In this document: one piece after another, positions 1 through 5,688 of the stretch
Numbering within the stretch: the stretch's first letter is position 1
Layout: each line of letters opens with the position of its first letter
From: Caldipriscus sp964426895
Lineage (GTDB): Bacteria; Hydrothermota; Hydrothermia; LBFQ01
DNA length: 11,447 bases
NCBI GenBank assembly: GCA_964426895.1
Contig: CAYRSH010000049.1
Location: 1-11,447 of the forward strand
Reading direction: 5' to 3'
Notes under the pieces: generated by a model
Told to the model about the DNA's origin: nothing
Databases searched by the model: none
Seen by the model: only the letters and a program-made list of their open reading frames with translations
Made by a program: the position numbers and the translations under genes

Positions 1-18
1 TCCTTTTACCTTTGCCAT
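1..18 (-). CDS. Possible 5' end of a leftward gene cut by the window edge
   Basis: Reading leftward from an ATG at 18, six codons are visible (MAKVKG) before the window ends. No family can be assigned. The reason to call it is its upstream context: a TAGAAT hexamer lies exactly 9 nt before this ATG, the same arrangement seen before other genes here, and it faces away from the methyltransferase that starts at 73. This would make 19-72 a divergent promoter region. Six codons are not proof of a gene. Confidence 0.35.
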
Positions 19-27
19 TGCTTTACT

Positions 28-33
28 ATTCTA
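28..33 (-). promoter_or_regulatory. Putative -10 box (TAGAAT) of the leftward edge gene
   Basis: On the minus strand TAGAAT is followed by 9 nt and then ATG at 18. This is a one-base variant of the TAAAAT box found before other starts in the window, and it would give a leaderless transcript. No TTGACA-like -35 element is evident. Confidence 0.35.
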
Positions 34-57
34 AGGCCGTATAAATCTTTCCGTCTT

Positions 58-63
58 TAAAAT
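58..63 (+). promoter_or_regulatory. Putative -10 box (TAAAAT) of the first methyltransferase gene
   Basis: TAAAAT is followed by 9 nt and ATG at 73. With the usual distance of about 7 nt from hexamer to +1, transcription would begin within two or three bases of the ATG, leaving no room for a ribosome binding site. The box lies 24 bp from the oppositely oriented TAGAAT box at 28-33. Confidence 0.5.
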
Positions 64-72
64 TTGTGGGAA

Positions 73-693
73 ATGTACGGTATAGATGTGGTTTCAAAAA
101 GGTTAAGTTTGTTGGATAAAGAGGTTATAAAGTTTGCTTTGGATTGGAAGGGAACAAAATGTGTTGTTGAATTTGGGGCTGGCTCCGGGAGGTTATCGCT
201 TATATTAGCACTTTTGGGGTACAGGGTGTTCATTTACGATAAAGTTAAGCCCTTTTTTATTGAACAATTAAATGATTTGGATTTAAGGGTTGGGTTTAAA
301 TCGCTGGACATTGGGAAAATAAAACCCTCAGACCTTCCAGAGATCATAGGGATTTTTGTGGCGGAAAGGGTTTTACACTTTTTAAGATTTTCCGATACAA
401 AAAGGGTTTTGAAAATCGTTTTAAAGAGGATGGAAAAAGGGGGGAGATTATTTGTTTCTTTTTCCGGTTTAAATTCCCCTTTGGGTGAAGGATATACCCA
501 TAAAGATTTGCCCATTGAAGAAAGGTTTTGCCTTCCCTCCAAAGGTGTTATGGAAAAGTTTAAAATAGATGTTTCTGTTTGCCTTTATACATTGGAAGAT
601 GTCGAAAGGTTGTTTGATGGATTGAGTGTAAGAAAAGTATTCTTAAGGGAAACACCTTTTGGGAATGTTGAAGGCATTTTTGAAAAGATTTAA
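73..693 (+). CDS. Class I SAM-dependent methyltransferase, substrate unknown
   Basis: This encodes a 206-residue soluble protein with a Rossmann-type methyltransferase fold. Motif I (the AdoMet-binding glycine loop) reads VVEFGAGSGRLSL, followed after one strand by an acidic residue in FIYD that normally contacts the ribose. A later segment, AERVLHFL, fits the motif IV/post-I region of small methyltransferases such as those related to TehB or UbiE. There is no recognisable substrate domain, so the acceptor is unknown. An in-frame TTG at 64 would add three residues, but it abuts the putative -10 box and would probably not be transcribed, so ATG 73 is preferred. The stop codon (691-693) directly touches the stop of the convergent gene at 694. 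The methyltransferase class is fairly certain; the role is not. Confidence 0.85.
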   Translation: MYGIDVVSKRLSLLDKEVIKFALDWKGTKCVVEFGAGSGRLSLILALLGYRVFIYDKVKPFFIEQLNDLDLRVGFKSLDIGKIKPSDLPEIIGIFVAERVLHFLRFSDTKRVLKIVLKRMEKGGRLFVSFSGLNSPLGEGYTHKDLPIEERFCLPSKGVMEKFKIDVSVCLYTLEDVERLFDGLSVRKVFLRETPFGNVEGIFEKI

Positions 694-1080
694 CTAATGC
701 TTTTTAACCTCTATATCCTTTAAAACCGTATCCCTCTCGGCCTCAAACCCGTATAAATACGCATCAACGAACGCATCGGCAATAGTATATCCCCAAACCG
801 CTATATTCACTATTAAAGCCCCTAAAAAGTTGGACACGCTTTGATTATCACCCTTTATTCTATAATCGTTATAAGTTTTCAATGTCCAGCCGAGGGATGC
901 AAAGGAAAGCCCTCCAAGTATTAGGCCTTTAAATGCCCTACCGTTGTAAAACTGCCCCCACCCAGGTATAACCGCCGACCTCAAAGCGGATTTAACGGGT
1001 GATTTTATAAAAATATCCTTACGCTTTAATGTATCCTCTAATGTGTCTTGGTTTTGTAGTAGGATAAGGGTTAATAACAT
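694..1080 (-). CDS. DUF5683-like small membrane protein
   Basis: This 128-residue protein begins with a very short hydrophobic leader (MLLTLILLQ) lacking a basic n-region. A stretch around residues 29-62 follows, with SAVIPGWGQFYNGRAFKG, the Pro-Gly-x-Gly-Gln-x-Tyr signature typical of DUF5683 and related TM2-like proteins. Hydrophobic segments lie near residues 52-66 and 82-106, and the C-terminal tail is charged. Such proteins are common in FCB-group bacteria, and their function is unknown to me. The start is fixed by an in-frame TAA (part of the upstream TAAAAT box) three codons before the ATG, with no start codon between. It ends tail-to-tail with the first methyltransferase with no spacer, and lies 45 bp downstream of the truncated methyltransferase. 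Confidence 0.7.
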   Translation of the reverse strand: MLLTLILLQNQDTLEDTLKRKDIFIKSPVKSALRSAVIPGWGQFYNGRAFKGLILGGLSFASLGWTLKTYNDYRIKGDNQSVSNFLGALIVNIAVWGYTIADAFVDAYLYGFEAERDTVLKDIEVKKH

Positions 1081-1089
1081 GGTTTGGAA

Positions 1090-1095
1090 ATTTTA
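1090..1095 (-). promoter_or_regulatory. Putative -10 box (TAAAAT) of the DUF5683-like gene
   Basis: On the minus strand TAAAAT is followed by 9 nt (ttccaaacc) and ATG at 1080. No purine-rich ribosome binding site fits in the spacer, so a leaderless mRNA is the simplest reading. The same bases supply the in-frame stop that fixes the start codon. Confidence 0.5.
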
Positions 1096-1125
1096 AAGGT
1101 GTTGGTTTGTTGGGATAATAAAATT

Positions 1126-1404
1126 CTACTGTTTTACGGCAACAATTATCAATCTTGGGGAATTTTCACTATAATCTGACAAATCTTTCCAATCCCCATA
1201 GAATCTCACGGGTTCAAGGCCTGAAATTCTCATCAAAAAGCAAAGTTCAGCGGGTGTGTATAATCTTATATAATGAGTTTTCTCTCCGATTTTTTTGCCA
1301 TTCTCTAAAATTATTCTTTCACTTTTTATCACCATCTTTAAAGCATCCAATTCATTACTTTCAATGCAATAAATTCCTTCCTCGGTTTTAAACCAACTTT
1401 TTCT
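1126..1404 (-). CDS. SAM-dependent methyltransferase, C-terminal part (5' end lost in assembly gap)
   Basis: The frame ending at 1126 stays open for 92 codons up to the N run at 1405. The visible part starts RKSWFKTEEGIYCIE and contains THYIRLYTPAEL, an amphipathic helix (LMRISGLEPVRFYGDW) and the ending SPRLIIVAVKQ. This order (antiparallel strands, an Ile/Arg-x-Tyr-Thr-x-x-Glu-Leu helix cap, 'G-x-x-x-v-x-x-y-G-d', then a Ser-Pro-Arg strand) is what I recall for the C-terminus of many generic class I methyltransferases of about 240-260 residues. The AdoMet-binding half is missing because of the gap, not because of a visible mutation. An apparent start at 1350 (TTG) lies inside the conserved domain and should not be used. 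Confidence 0.75.
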   Translation of the reverse strand, partial: RKSWFKTEEGIYCIESNELDALKMVIKSERIILENGKKIGEKTHYIRLYTPAELCFLMRISGLEPVRFYGDWKDLSDYSENSPRLIIVAVKQ

Positions 1405-1504
1405 NNNNNNNNNNNNNNNNNNNNNNNNNNNNNNNNNNNNNNNNNNNNNNNNNNNNNNNNNNNNNNNNNNNNNNNNNNNNNNNNNNNNNNNNNNNNNNNN
1501 NNNN
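1405..1504. other. Assembly gap of exactly 100 N
   Basis: A run of exactly 100 N is the conventional scaffold placeholder for a gap of unknown length. It removes the N-terminal half of the leftward methyltransferase and whatever lies upstream of it, so reading frames cannot be carried across. Confidence 0.97.
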
Positions 1505-1546
1505 AACTATATTCGCAAAACGGAACCCAAACAAATTTCCCAAGGG

Positions 1547-1552
1547 TAAAAT
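1547..1552 (+). promoter_or_regulatory. Putative -10 box (TAAAAT) of the EMO-like oxidoreductase gene
   Basis: TAAAAT is followed by tctcgctt (8 nt) and ATG at 1561. The CGCTT-ATG-CT ending is shared with the box before bamA at 5675-5680. Only 42 bp of sequence separate the box from the assembly gap, so a -35 region cannot be judged well. Confidence 0.55.
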
Positions 1553-1560
1553 TCTCGCTT

Positions 1561-3558
1561 ATGCTAACCATATATGAAAAGATTTTGTTTATAGTTCTAC
1601 TTTTGCTTTCCGGATACTTAACTTATAAAAACTTTTCGGCCGTAATTAATGCGATAAAGAGGGGGAAAAACGAGAAAAGAAAGGTAAATTTGTGGTTAGG
1701 TGTTCAGGCTCTGATACTTCAAAAACCCATATTTAAGGCGAGGTTCATAACCTCAGTTTTTCACGCATTTATCCTTTGGGCTTTTTTGGTGTATGCCCTT
1801 GTAAATTTACAGGATGTGATAAGGGGTTATATATACGGTTTTAATATTTTTGGAAATACGCCTTTACAGAGTGCTTTTAACCTTGTATCGGATATTTTAA
1901 GTCTTTTAGCATTAATTGGGGTAATATATTTCGGTATCCGCAGATATGTTGTAAAGGATAAAAGGCTTTTCTTTCCCCAAAATGTTCCCCTTCATGAAAA
2001 GGCTTTAAGCGGCATATTAAGGGATTCCCTTATAGTGCTCGTATTCATTTTTACCCATGTGTTTTCAAGGGTTTTACACCAATCCTTAACGCTTTCCTCA
2101 TTTGACACCTTTCAGCCCTTCGCATCATCCATATTTTTAATCTTGAACGGGATACCAGAAGGGTTTAAAACTATTCTTGAACATGTATTCTGGTGGTTGG
2201 CCTTGGGTTCAATACTCGCCTTTTTCCCTTATTTCCCATACTCAAAACATATACACCTATTCTTTGCCCCGGTAAGGTGGTCGGTTAGGAGGGATAAGCC
2301 ATATGGATATGTTGAACCGTTAAACCTTATGGAAAAACTTCAAGAGGAAGGGGGAGAGGAAGAGGTTTTTGGGGCCATAAATTTGGAGGATTTACCATGG
2401 GCACAAATAATGGATGCATATGCCTGTATAATGTGCAACAGGTGTCAGGATGTATGCCCAGCAAACTTTACAGGAAAACCACTTTCACCATCCGCGTTAA
2501 TAATAAACATGCGGTACGAAATCAACCAAAACCTTAAAAAGTTTGCAAACGGTGAAAGTTTGAGGCCGTTAATGGATTTTGCGATAAACGAAGATGCCCT
2601 GTGGGCCTGCACCACATGCGGCGCCTGTGTGGAGATTTGTCCCGTGGGTAATGAGCAGTTATACACTATACTCCAAATAAGAAGGGGACAAATTCTCATG
2701 GAAGGTAAAGAGGTGGGATTCTCAAATGCTTATAGGGGGATGGAAAATCAGGGGAATCCTTGGAACATGCCGGCGGAAAATAGGGAAAAGTGGGCGGAGG
2801 GATTGGATGTAAAAAGGGCTTATGAAAATTCCGATTTTGAAGTCCTGTATTGGGCTGGGTGTGCCGCCTCTTATGATCAAAGGTATTCAAAAGTTGCAAG
2901 AACCGTGGTTAATCTCTTGAAATCCGCAGGTGTTGATGTGGCCATATTGGGTATGGAAGAAACATGCACAGGGGATTCCGCACGGAGAACTGGAAACGAA
3001 TACTTGTTTGAAATGCTTGCGGTTCAAAATGTTGAAACTCTTAACAAATACAAGCCGAAGGCTATAATTACATCCTGTCCCCACTGTTATCATACGATAA
3101 AAAACGAATACCCGGATTTTGGTTTGGACAAAAGCATAAAGGTCTATCACCATTCGGAATATTTGAGTATGCTTTTAAAACTCGGGAAAATCAATGTAAA
3201 AAAGGCCGACAAAAAATACATATTTCACGACCCCTGTTATTTGGGAAGGCATAACAACATATACGACGAACCAAGGGATATATTAAAAACCCTTGGGGAT
3301 GTTTTGGAAGCGGATAGGAGTAGGAACAATTCATTCTGCTGCGGTGCCGGTGGTGGTAGGATGTGGTTGGAAGAAAAGATTGGAAAAAAGATAAATTTGG
3401 AGAGAACGGAGGAGTTGTTGGGTAAAAATCCCGATGAAATCGTTGTGGGTTGTCCCTTCTGCATGACAATGATTACCGACGGTGTAAAATCAAAAGGCTT
3501 GGAACCGGAGAGGGTAAAAGATATATCGGAAGTTATATCCGAGAACCTCAAAGGGTGA
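1561..3558 (+). CDS. Membrane-anchored Fe-S oxidoreductase, EMO/HdrD type (cytochrome b-like domain + two 4Fe-4S + two CCG domains)
   Basis: This 665-residue protein probably passes electrons between a cytoplasmic partner and membrane quinone. Residues 1-235 hold about six membrane helices of the nitrate-reductase-gamma/DsrM type. Histidines at 68, 166, 173 and 208 lie in or near helices and are candidate haem b ligands. Two 4Fe-4S motifs follow: C289/C292/C295/C299 and C350/C353/C356/C360. Two cysteine-rich CCG (DUF224) domains come next: the first has C434, C469, C506 and C509; the second has C559, C593-C594, C631 and C634. This fused order matches the membrane oxidoreductase family thought to move electrons from EtfAB to menaquinone (EMO), related to HdrD and DsrK. 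No etf gene is visible here, although one could lie in the gap. The partner is therefore inferred. The 3' end overlaps the convergent ComEA-like gene by 11 bp. Confidence 0.88.
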   Translation: MLTIYEKILFIVLLLLSGYLTYKNFSAVINAIKRGKNEKRKVNLWLGVQALILQKPIFKARFITSVFHAFILWAFLVYALVNLQDVIRGYIYGFNIFGNTPLQSAFNLVSDILSLLALIGVIYFGIRRYVVKDKRLFFPQNVPLHEKALSGILRDSLIVLVFIFTHVFSRVLHQSLTLSSFDTFQPFASSIFLILNGIPEGFKTILEHVFWWLALGSILAFFPYFPYSKHIHLFFAPVRWSVRRDKPYGYVEPLNLMEKLQEEGGEEEVFGAINLEDLPWAQIMDAYACIMCNRCQDVCPANFTGKPLSPSALIINMRYEINQNLKKFANGESLRPLMDFAINEDALWACTTCGACVEICPVGNEQLYTILQIRRGQILMEGKEVGFSNAYRGMENQGNPWNMPAENREKWAEGLDVKRAYENSDFEVLYWAGCAASYDQRYSKVARTVVNLLKSAGVDVAILGMEETCTGDSARRTGNEYLFEMLAVQNVETLNKYKPKAIITSCPHCYHTIKNEYPDFGLDKSIKVYHHSEYLSMLLKLGKINVKKADKKYIFHDPCYLGRHNNIYDEPRDILKTLGDVLEADRSRNNSFCCGAGGGRMWLEEKIGKKINLERTEELLGKNPDEIVVGCPFCMTMITDGVKSKGLEPERVKDISEVISENLKG

Positions 3559-3985
3559 TATAAGGTTTTATCTTTTGTAATTTTTTCGGCCCTATGCCCT
3601 TTATGTTTATAAGTTCATCCACGCCTTTGAATTTCCCAACCTTCCGGCGATATTCGTAAATCCTTTGAGCCATCTTTGGACCAATTCCCGGAAGCCTCAT
3701 GAGTTCCTTAACGCTTGCCGTATTTATATTTATCTTCTCACCACCCCTTAAAGGTTTTCTACGGTAAAATTCCCTCCTTTCAACTACGAATAAGGAAGTA
3801 TCCTCAAATATCTTTAAGTCCGTGGAAACCTTTATAAAGGTAATGCCTTTTGGGGTTTTAAGTTTTTGATAGTAGTCATACCCAACGCCGGCAAAACCCA
3901 AGATTATCAAAACAAACAAACCCTTTAACTCCGAAGGTGAAGGCTCAATTTGGGATTTCAGGTATTTGATAATACGGCCAAACAT
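3548..3985 (-). CDS. ComEA-like helix-hairpin-helix DNA-binding protein with membrane anchor
   Basis: The 145-residue protein has a single N-terminal membrane segment (about residues 22-37, LFVLIILGFAGVGYDYY), a linker to about residue 84, and a C-terminal tandem helix-hairpin-helix domain. That domain starts ININTASVKELMRLPGIGPK; the two hairpins are LPGIGPK (98-104) and IKGIGPK (128-134). The architecture is that of ComEA, the surface double-stranded-DNA receptor of natural transformation, but similar small proteins occur widely without proven competence roles. It is the last gene of the leftward cluster. Its ATG lies inside the end of acpS (28-bp overlap), which points to translational coupling, and its end overlaps the convergent oxidoreductase gene by 11 bp. 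Confidence 0.8.
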   Translation of the reverse strand: MFGRIIKYLKSQIEPSPSELKGLFVLIILGFAGVGYDYYQKLKTPKGITFIKVSTDLKIFEDTSLFVVERREFYRRKPLRGGEKININTASVKELMRLPGIGPKMAQRIYEYRRKVGKFKGVDELINIKGIGPKKLQKIKPYITL

Positions 3986-4320
3986 ACCGCCACAACAAAC
4001 TCCCTTTCATGTGATATTGAAAGGAAAAATTCCACATTGGGTATAATTTCTTTTGCCTTATCGCTCAGTATAACTTTGGGTGGAGAATTAAAATTTCCAA
4101 TAATTTCTACATCGTGCCAACACAATCCATTACTCAAACCCAAACCCACGGACTTTAAAACCGCTTCCTTTGCGGCAAACTTTCCCGCCAAATTCCATAA
4201 AGAGTAAGAATTTTCCACCTCACGGGCTGTGAATAACCTGTCTTTTATTCGCGGAGTCCTATTCAAAATTCTTTCAAACCTTCGTAGATTAACGACATCC
4301 ACCCCTATACCTTTTACCAC
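3958..4320 (-). CDS. acpS: Holo-[acyl-carrier-protein] synthase
   Basis: AcpS transfers 4'-phosphopantetheine from CoA to a serine of acyl carrier protein, switching on fatty-acid synthesis in the cytoplasm. The 120-residue length is normal. The N-terminal GIGVDVVNLRRFERIL carries the Mg-binding Asp (D8), and AGKFAAKEAVLKSVGLGL carries the second acidic ligand (E52) with the KEA motif. The C-terminal SISHEREFVVAV is the last conserved strand. The start is GTG at 4320, overlapping the nuoH stop by 7 nt. A GAAGG sequence about 5 nt upstream is one of the few Shine-Dalgarno-like sequences in this window, which fits an internal operon gene. It overlaps the ComEA-like gene downstream by 28 bp. Confidence 0.92.
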   Translation of the reverse strand: MVKGIGVDVVNLRRFERILNRTPRIKDRLFTAREVENSYSLWNLAGKFAAKEAVLKSVGLGLSNGLCWHDVEIIGNFNSPPKVILSDKAKEIIPNVEFFLSISHEREFVVAVCLAVLSNT

Positions 4321-5279
4321 ATTACCTTCAAAATAGTTGCAATGGCTAAATTAAGCAAAGATAACGGGAGTAAAACCTTCCAGCTGAAAAACATCAACTG
4401 ATCAAACCTAAACCTCGGCAATGTCCATCTAACCCAGAGGAATAGGAACAAAAAGAAGGATACTTTTAGTATTGTCCAGTGTAATCCCGGTGCAAATGGG
4501 CCATACCAACCACCTAAGAACAAAATGCTTACAGAGGATGATGCTATAACCATATTGGCGTATTCCCCGGCGAAAAACCAGGCAAACTTTAAAGACGAAA
4601 ACTCCGTGTGATACCCACCCGTTAGTTCCGCTTCGGCTTCCGGTAGGTCAAAGGGAAGCCTGTTGGTTTCGGCATATGTTGTAATGAGGAAGACCAAAAA
4701 ACCTATAAATTGGGGAACTATAAACCACAGGTTTTTTTGTGCCTCAACTATATCAACCAGGGATAACGAACCGGCCATAACCGCCGGCCCCAAGGCGGAT
4801 ATACCCATTGGGAGTTCATAAGATACTATTTGGGACATTGACCTTAAACTTCCCAATAGGGGATATTTACTACCACCGGCAATACCACCGAGTATAACCC
4901 CGTAGGCCGCTATTGATGTGGCACCGAGGAGCCATAGGAGACCAAAATCGGGATTTGCAATCCATAAACCCGGCGCGAAGGGTATAACTGAAACGGCCAA
5001 AACCGGAGCCATCATGATTAAACCGGGTGCTATGAAATGTAAGAGTTTATCCGCAACAAAGGGGGTTATGTCCTCTTTGAAGGCGAGTTTAATAACATCC
5101 GCCAAGGGTTGCAATAAACCAAAAGGTCCTACGAGGTTTGGCCCTATCCTGTCCTGCATCCAAGCGGATACCCTCCTCTCCGCCCAAACCATATATGCGG
5201 CTACCGTAAGGATTACGAACAGAATACCCGCAACTTTAATAAACCAAATGAGGTATTCGTTGGATAAAGGGAGGTTCAA
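4314..5279 (-). CDS. nuoH: NADH-quinone oxidoreductase subunit H (complex I membrane subunit)
   Basis: NuoH (ND1) is the membrane subunit of complex I that lines the quinone cavity and links it to the proton-pumping arm. The 321-residue length is typical. Diagnostic segments are AERRVSAWMQDRIGPNLVG (33-51), FGLLQPLADVIKLAFKED (53-70), and TNRLPFDLPEAEAELTGGYH (205-224), which runs on to the TEFSS..KFAWFFAGEYANM region (225-243). The C-terminal WVRWTLPRFRFDQLM (282-296) is also conserved. About eight membrane helices are apparent. The start is TTG at 5279, one nucleotide after the tRNA-Val gene: an in-frame TGA in the tRNA anticodon loop (5319-5321) excludes a longer product, and no other start codon lies between. 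The next ATG is residue 30, inside conserved sequence. Unusually, no other nuo genes are adjacent. Confidence 0.93.
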   Translation of the reverse strand: MNLPLSNEYLIWFIKVAGILFVILTVAAYMVWAERRVSAWMQDRIGPNLVGPFGLLQPLADVIKLAFKEDITPFVADKLLHFIAPGLIMMAPVLAVSVIPFAPGLWIANPDFGLLWLLGATSIAAYGVILGGIAGGSKYPLLGSLRSMSQIVSYELPMGISALGPAVMAGSLSLVDIVEAQKNLWFIVPQFIGFLVFLITTYAETNRLPFDLPEAEAELTGGYHTEFSSLKFAWFFAGEYANMVIASSSVSILFLGGWYGPFAPGLHWTILKVSFFLFLFLWVRWTLPRFRFDQLMFFSWKVLLPLSLLNLAIATILKVMW

Positions 5280-5280
5280 A

Positions 5281-5354
5281 TGGGCGCGGGAGGAGTCGAA
5301 CCTCCGACCTCTCGCATGTCAAACGAGCGCTCTAACCACCTGAGCTACGCGCCC
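5281..5354 (-). tRNA. tRNA-Val, anticodon GAC
   Basis: The 74-nt minus-strand sequence folds into a full cloverleaf. The acceptor stem is GGGCGCG/CGCGCCC, the D stem GCTC/GAGC, and the anticodon stem CTCGT/GCGAG with one T-G pair. The anticodon loop is TTGACAT (anticodon GAC), and the T arm is GGAGG-TTCGACT-CCTCC, with discriminator A. GAC reads GUC and GUU (valine), and the loop matches known bacterial tRNA-Val(GAC). The 3' CCA is not encoded, so maturation needs 3' cleavage after the discriminator (RNase Z type) and a CCA-adding enzyme. It sits 27 bp after the DUF1858 gene and 1 bp before nuoH on the same strand. Confidence 0.97.
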
Positions 5355-5367
5355 TTATAAAGCGGAT

Positions 5368-5373
5368 ATTATA
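5368..5373 (-). promoter_or_regulatory. Putative -10 box (TATAAT) for tRNA-Val and possibly nuoH-acpS-comEA
   Basis: A perfect TATAAT on the minus strand is followed by ATCCGCTT and then six bases to the mature tRNA 5' end, giving a short 5' leader. The ATCCGCT block is the same as that behind the box of the barrel gene at 9034-9039. The promoter lies in the 27-bp gap after the DUF1858 stop. No clear TTGACA lies 16-18 bp upstream. Confidence 0.6.
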
Positions 5374-5381
5374 AACTTGTT

Positions 5382-5621
5382 TTATTCGTTTATGGGGTTG
5401 AGTTTAATATCCATTTCTCCTTTATTTTCCACCAATTCGTTCAACTCCCTTAACAAGCCCTCTACATCCTTTACCCCATACCTTTCCGCGTTTTCTCCTA
5501 TGGTACCCCATATAGGTGTTCCGCAAGCTATTGCGGGAATTCCGTATTTAAAAAATATATCAACGGCATCCGGATATTTCACAACCACCTCTTCTACCGT
5601 CGTCTCTTTTGTAATTTTCAT
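5382..5621 (-). CDS. DUF1858 domain protein (hybrid-cluster-protein-associated redox domain type)
   Basis: The 79-residue soluble protein begins MKITKETTVEEVVVKYPDAV and continues with FFKYGIPAIACGTPIWGTI and ENAERYGVKDVEGLLRELN. This is the whole-length pattern of DUF1858: a short strand, an Asp/Glu-rich helix ('V..KYP.....F.KYGI'), a cysteine turn and a 'GTI.E.A..YG' helix. From memory, many members carry a Cys-x-x-Cys pair in the turn; here only C33 is present, and alanine (A30) occupies the place of the first cysteine, so a dithiol role is unlikely. Biological function is unknown. It precedes the tRNA-Val gene and is divergent from bamA; the 67-bp intergenic region contains both genes' putative promoters. 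Confidence 0.8.
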   Translation of the reverse strand: MKITKETTVEEVVVKYPDAVDIFFKYGIPAIACGTPIWGTIGENAERYGVKDVEGLLRELNELVENKGEMDIKLNPINE

Positions 5622-5630
5622 AGCACGGAT

Positions 5631-5636
5631 ATTTTA
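5631..5636 (-). promoter_or_regulatory. Putative -10 box (TAAAAT) of the DUF1858 gene
   Basis: On the minus strand TAAAAT is followed by atccgtgct (9 nt) and ATG at 5621. The ATCCG block repeats the sequence after the tRNA and barrel-gene boxes. It lies 38 bp from the opposite box for bamA, so the two upstream promoter regions overlap. Confidence 0.6.
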
Positions 5637-5674
5637 AAGATGAAAGATTTTACTACTTAAAAACAAAACGGCAA

Positions 5675-5680
5675 TAAAAT
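5675..5680 (+). promoter_or_regulatory. Putative -10 box (TAAAAT) of bamA
   Basis: TAAAAT is followed by aaccgctt (8 nt) and ATG at 5689. An in-frame TAA at 5680-5682 excludes any upstream bamA start, so the 5' untranslated region cannot hold a conventional ribosome binding site if this box is used. Confidence 0.6.
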
Positions 5681-5688
5681 AACCGCTT

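Noticed and set aside
1126..1350. A complete 74-residue gene starting with TTG at 1350
   Set aside because: The same frame continues upstream for 18 more codons with methyltransferase-like sequence to the gap, so it is a fragment of a longer gene.
1338..1571. A leftward frame that runs straight through the N gap
   Set aside because: It is open only because N codons are unread. After the gap its frame differs from the real methyltransferase frame (1126-1404), and its first 22 residues (from 1571) overlap the promoter and start of the EMO-like gene and resemble no methyltransferase N-terminus.
1505..1576. Tail of a rightward upstream gene ending at TGA 1575-1577 or TAA 1547
   Set aside because: Two plus-strand frames are open from the gap to those stops, but only 14-23 codons are visible and they match nothing I know.
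4918..5343. Rightward 141-codon frame across nuoH and the tRNA
   Set aside because: It is antisense to conserved nuoH and its end is a translation of the tRNA-Val complement, a common false gene call.
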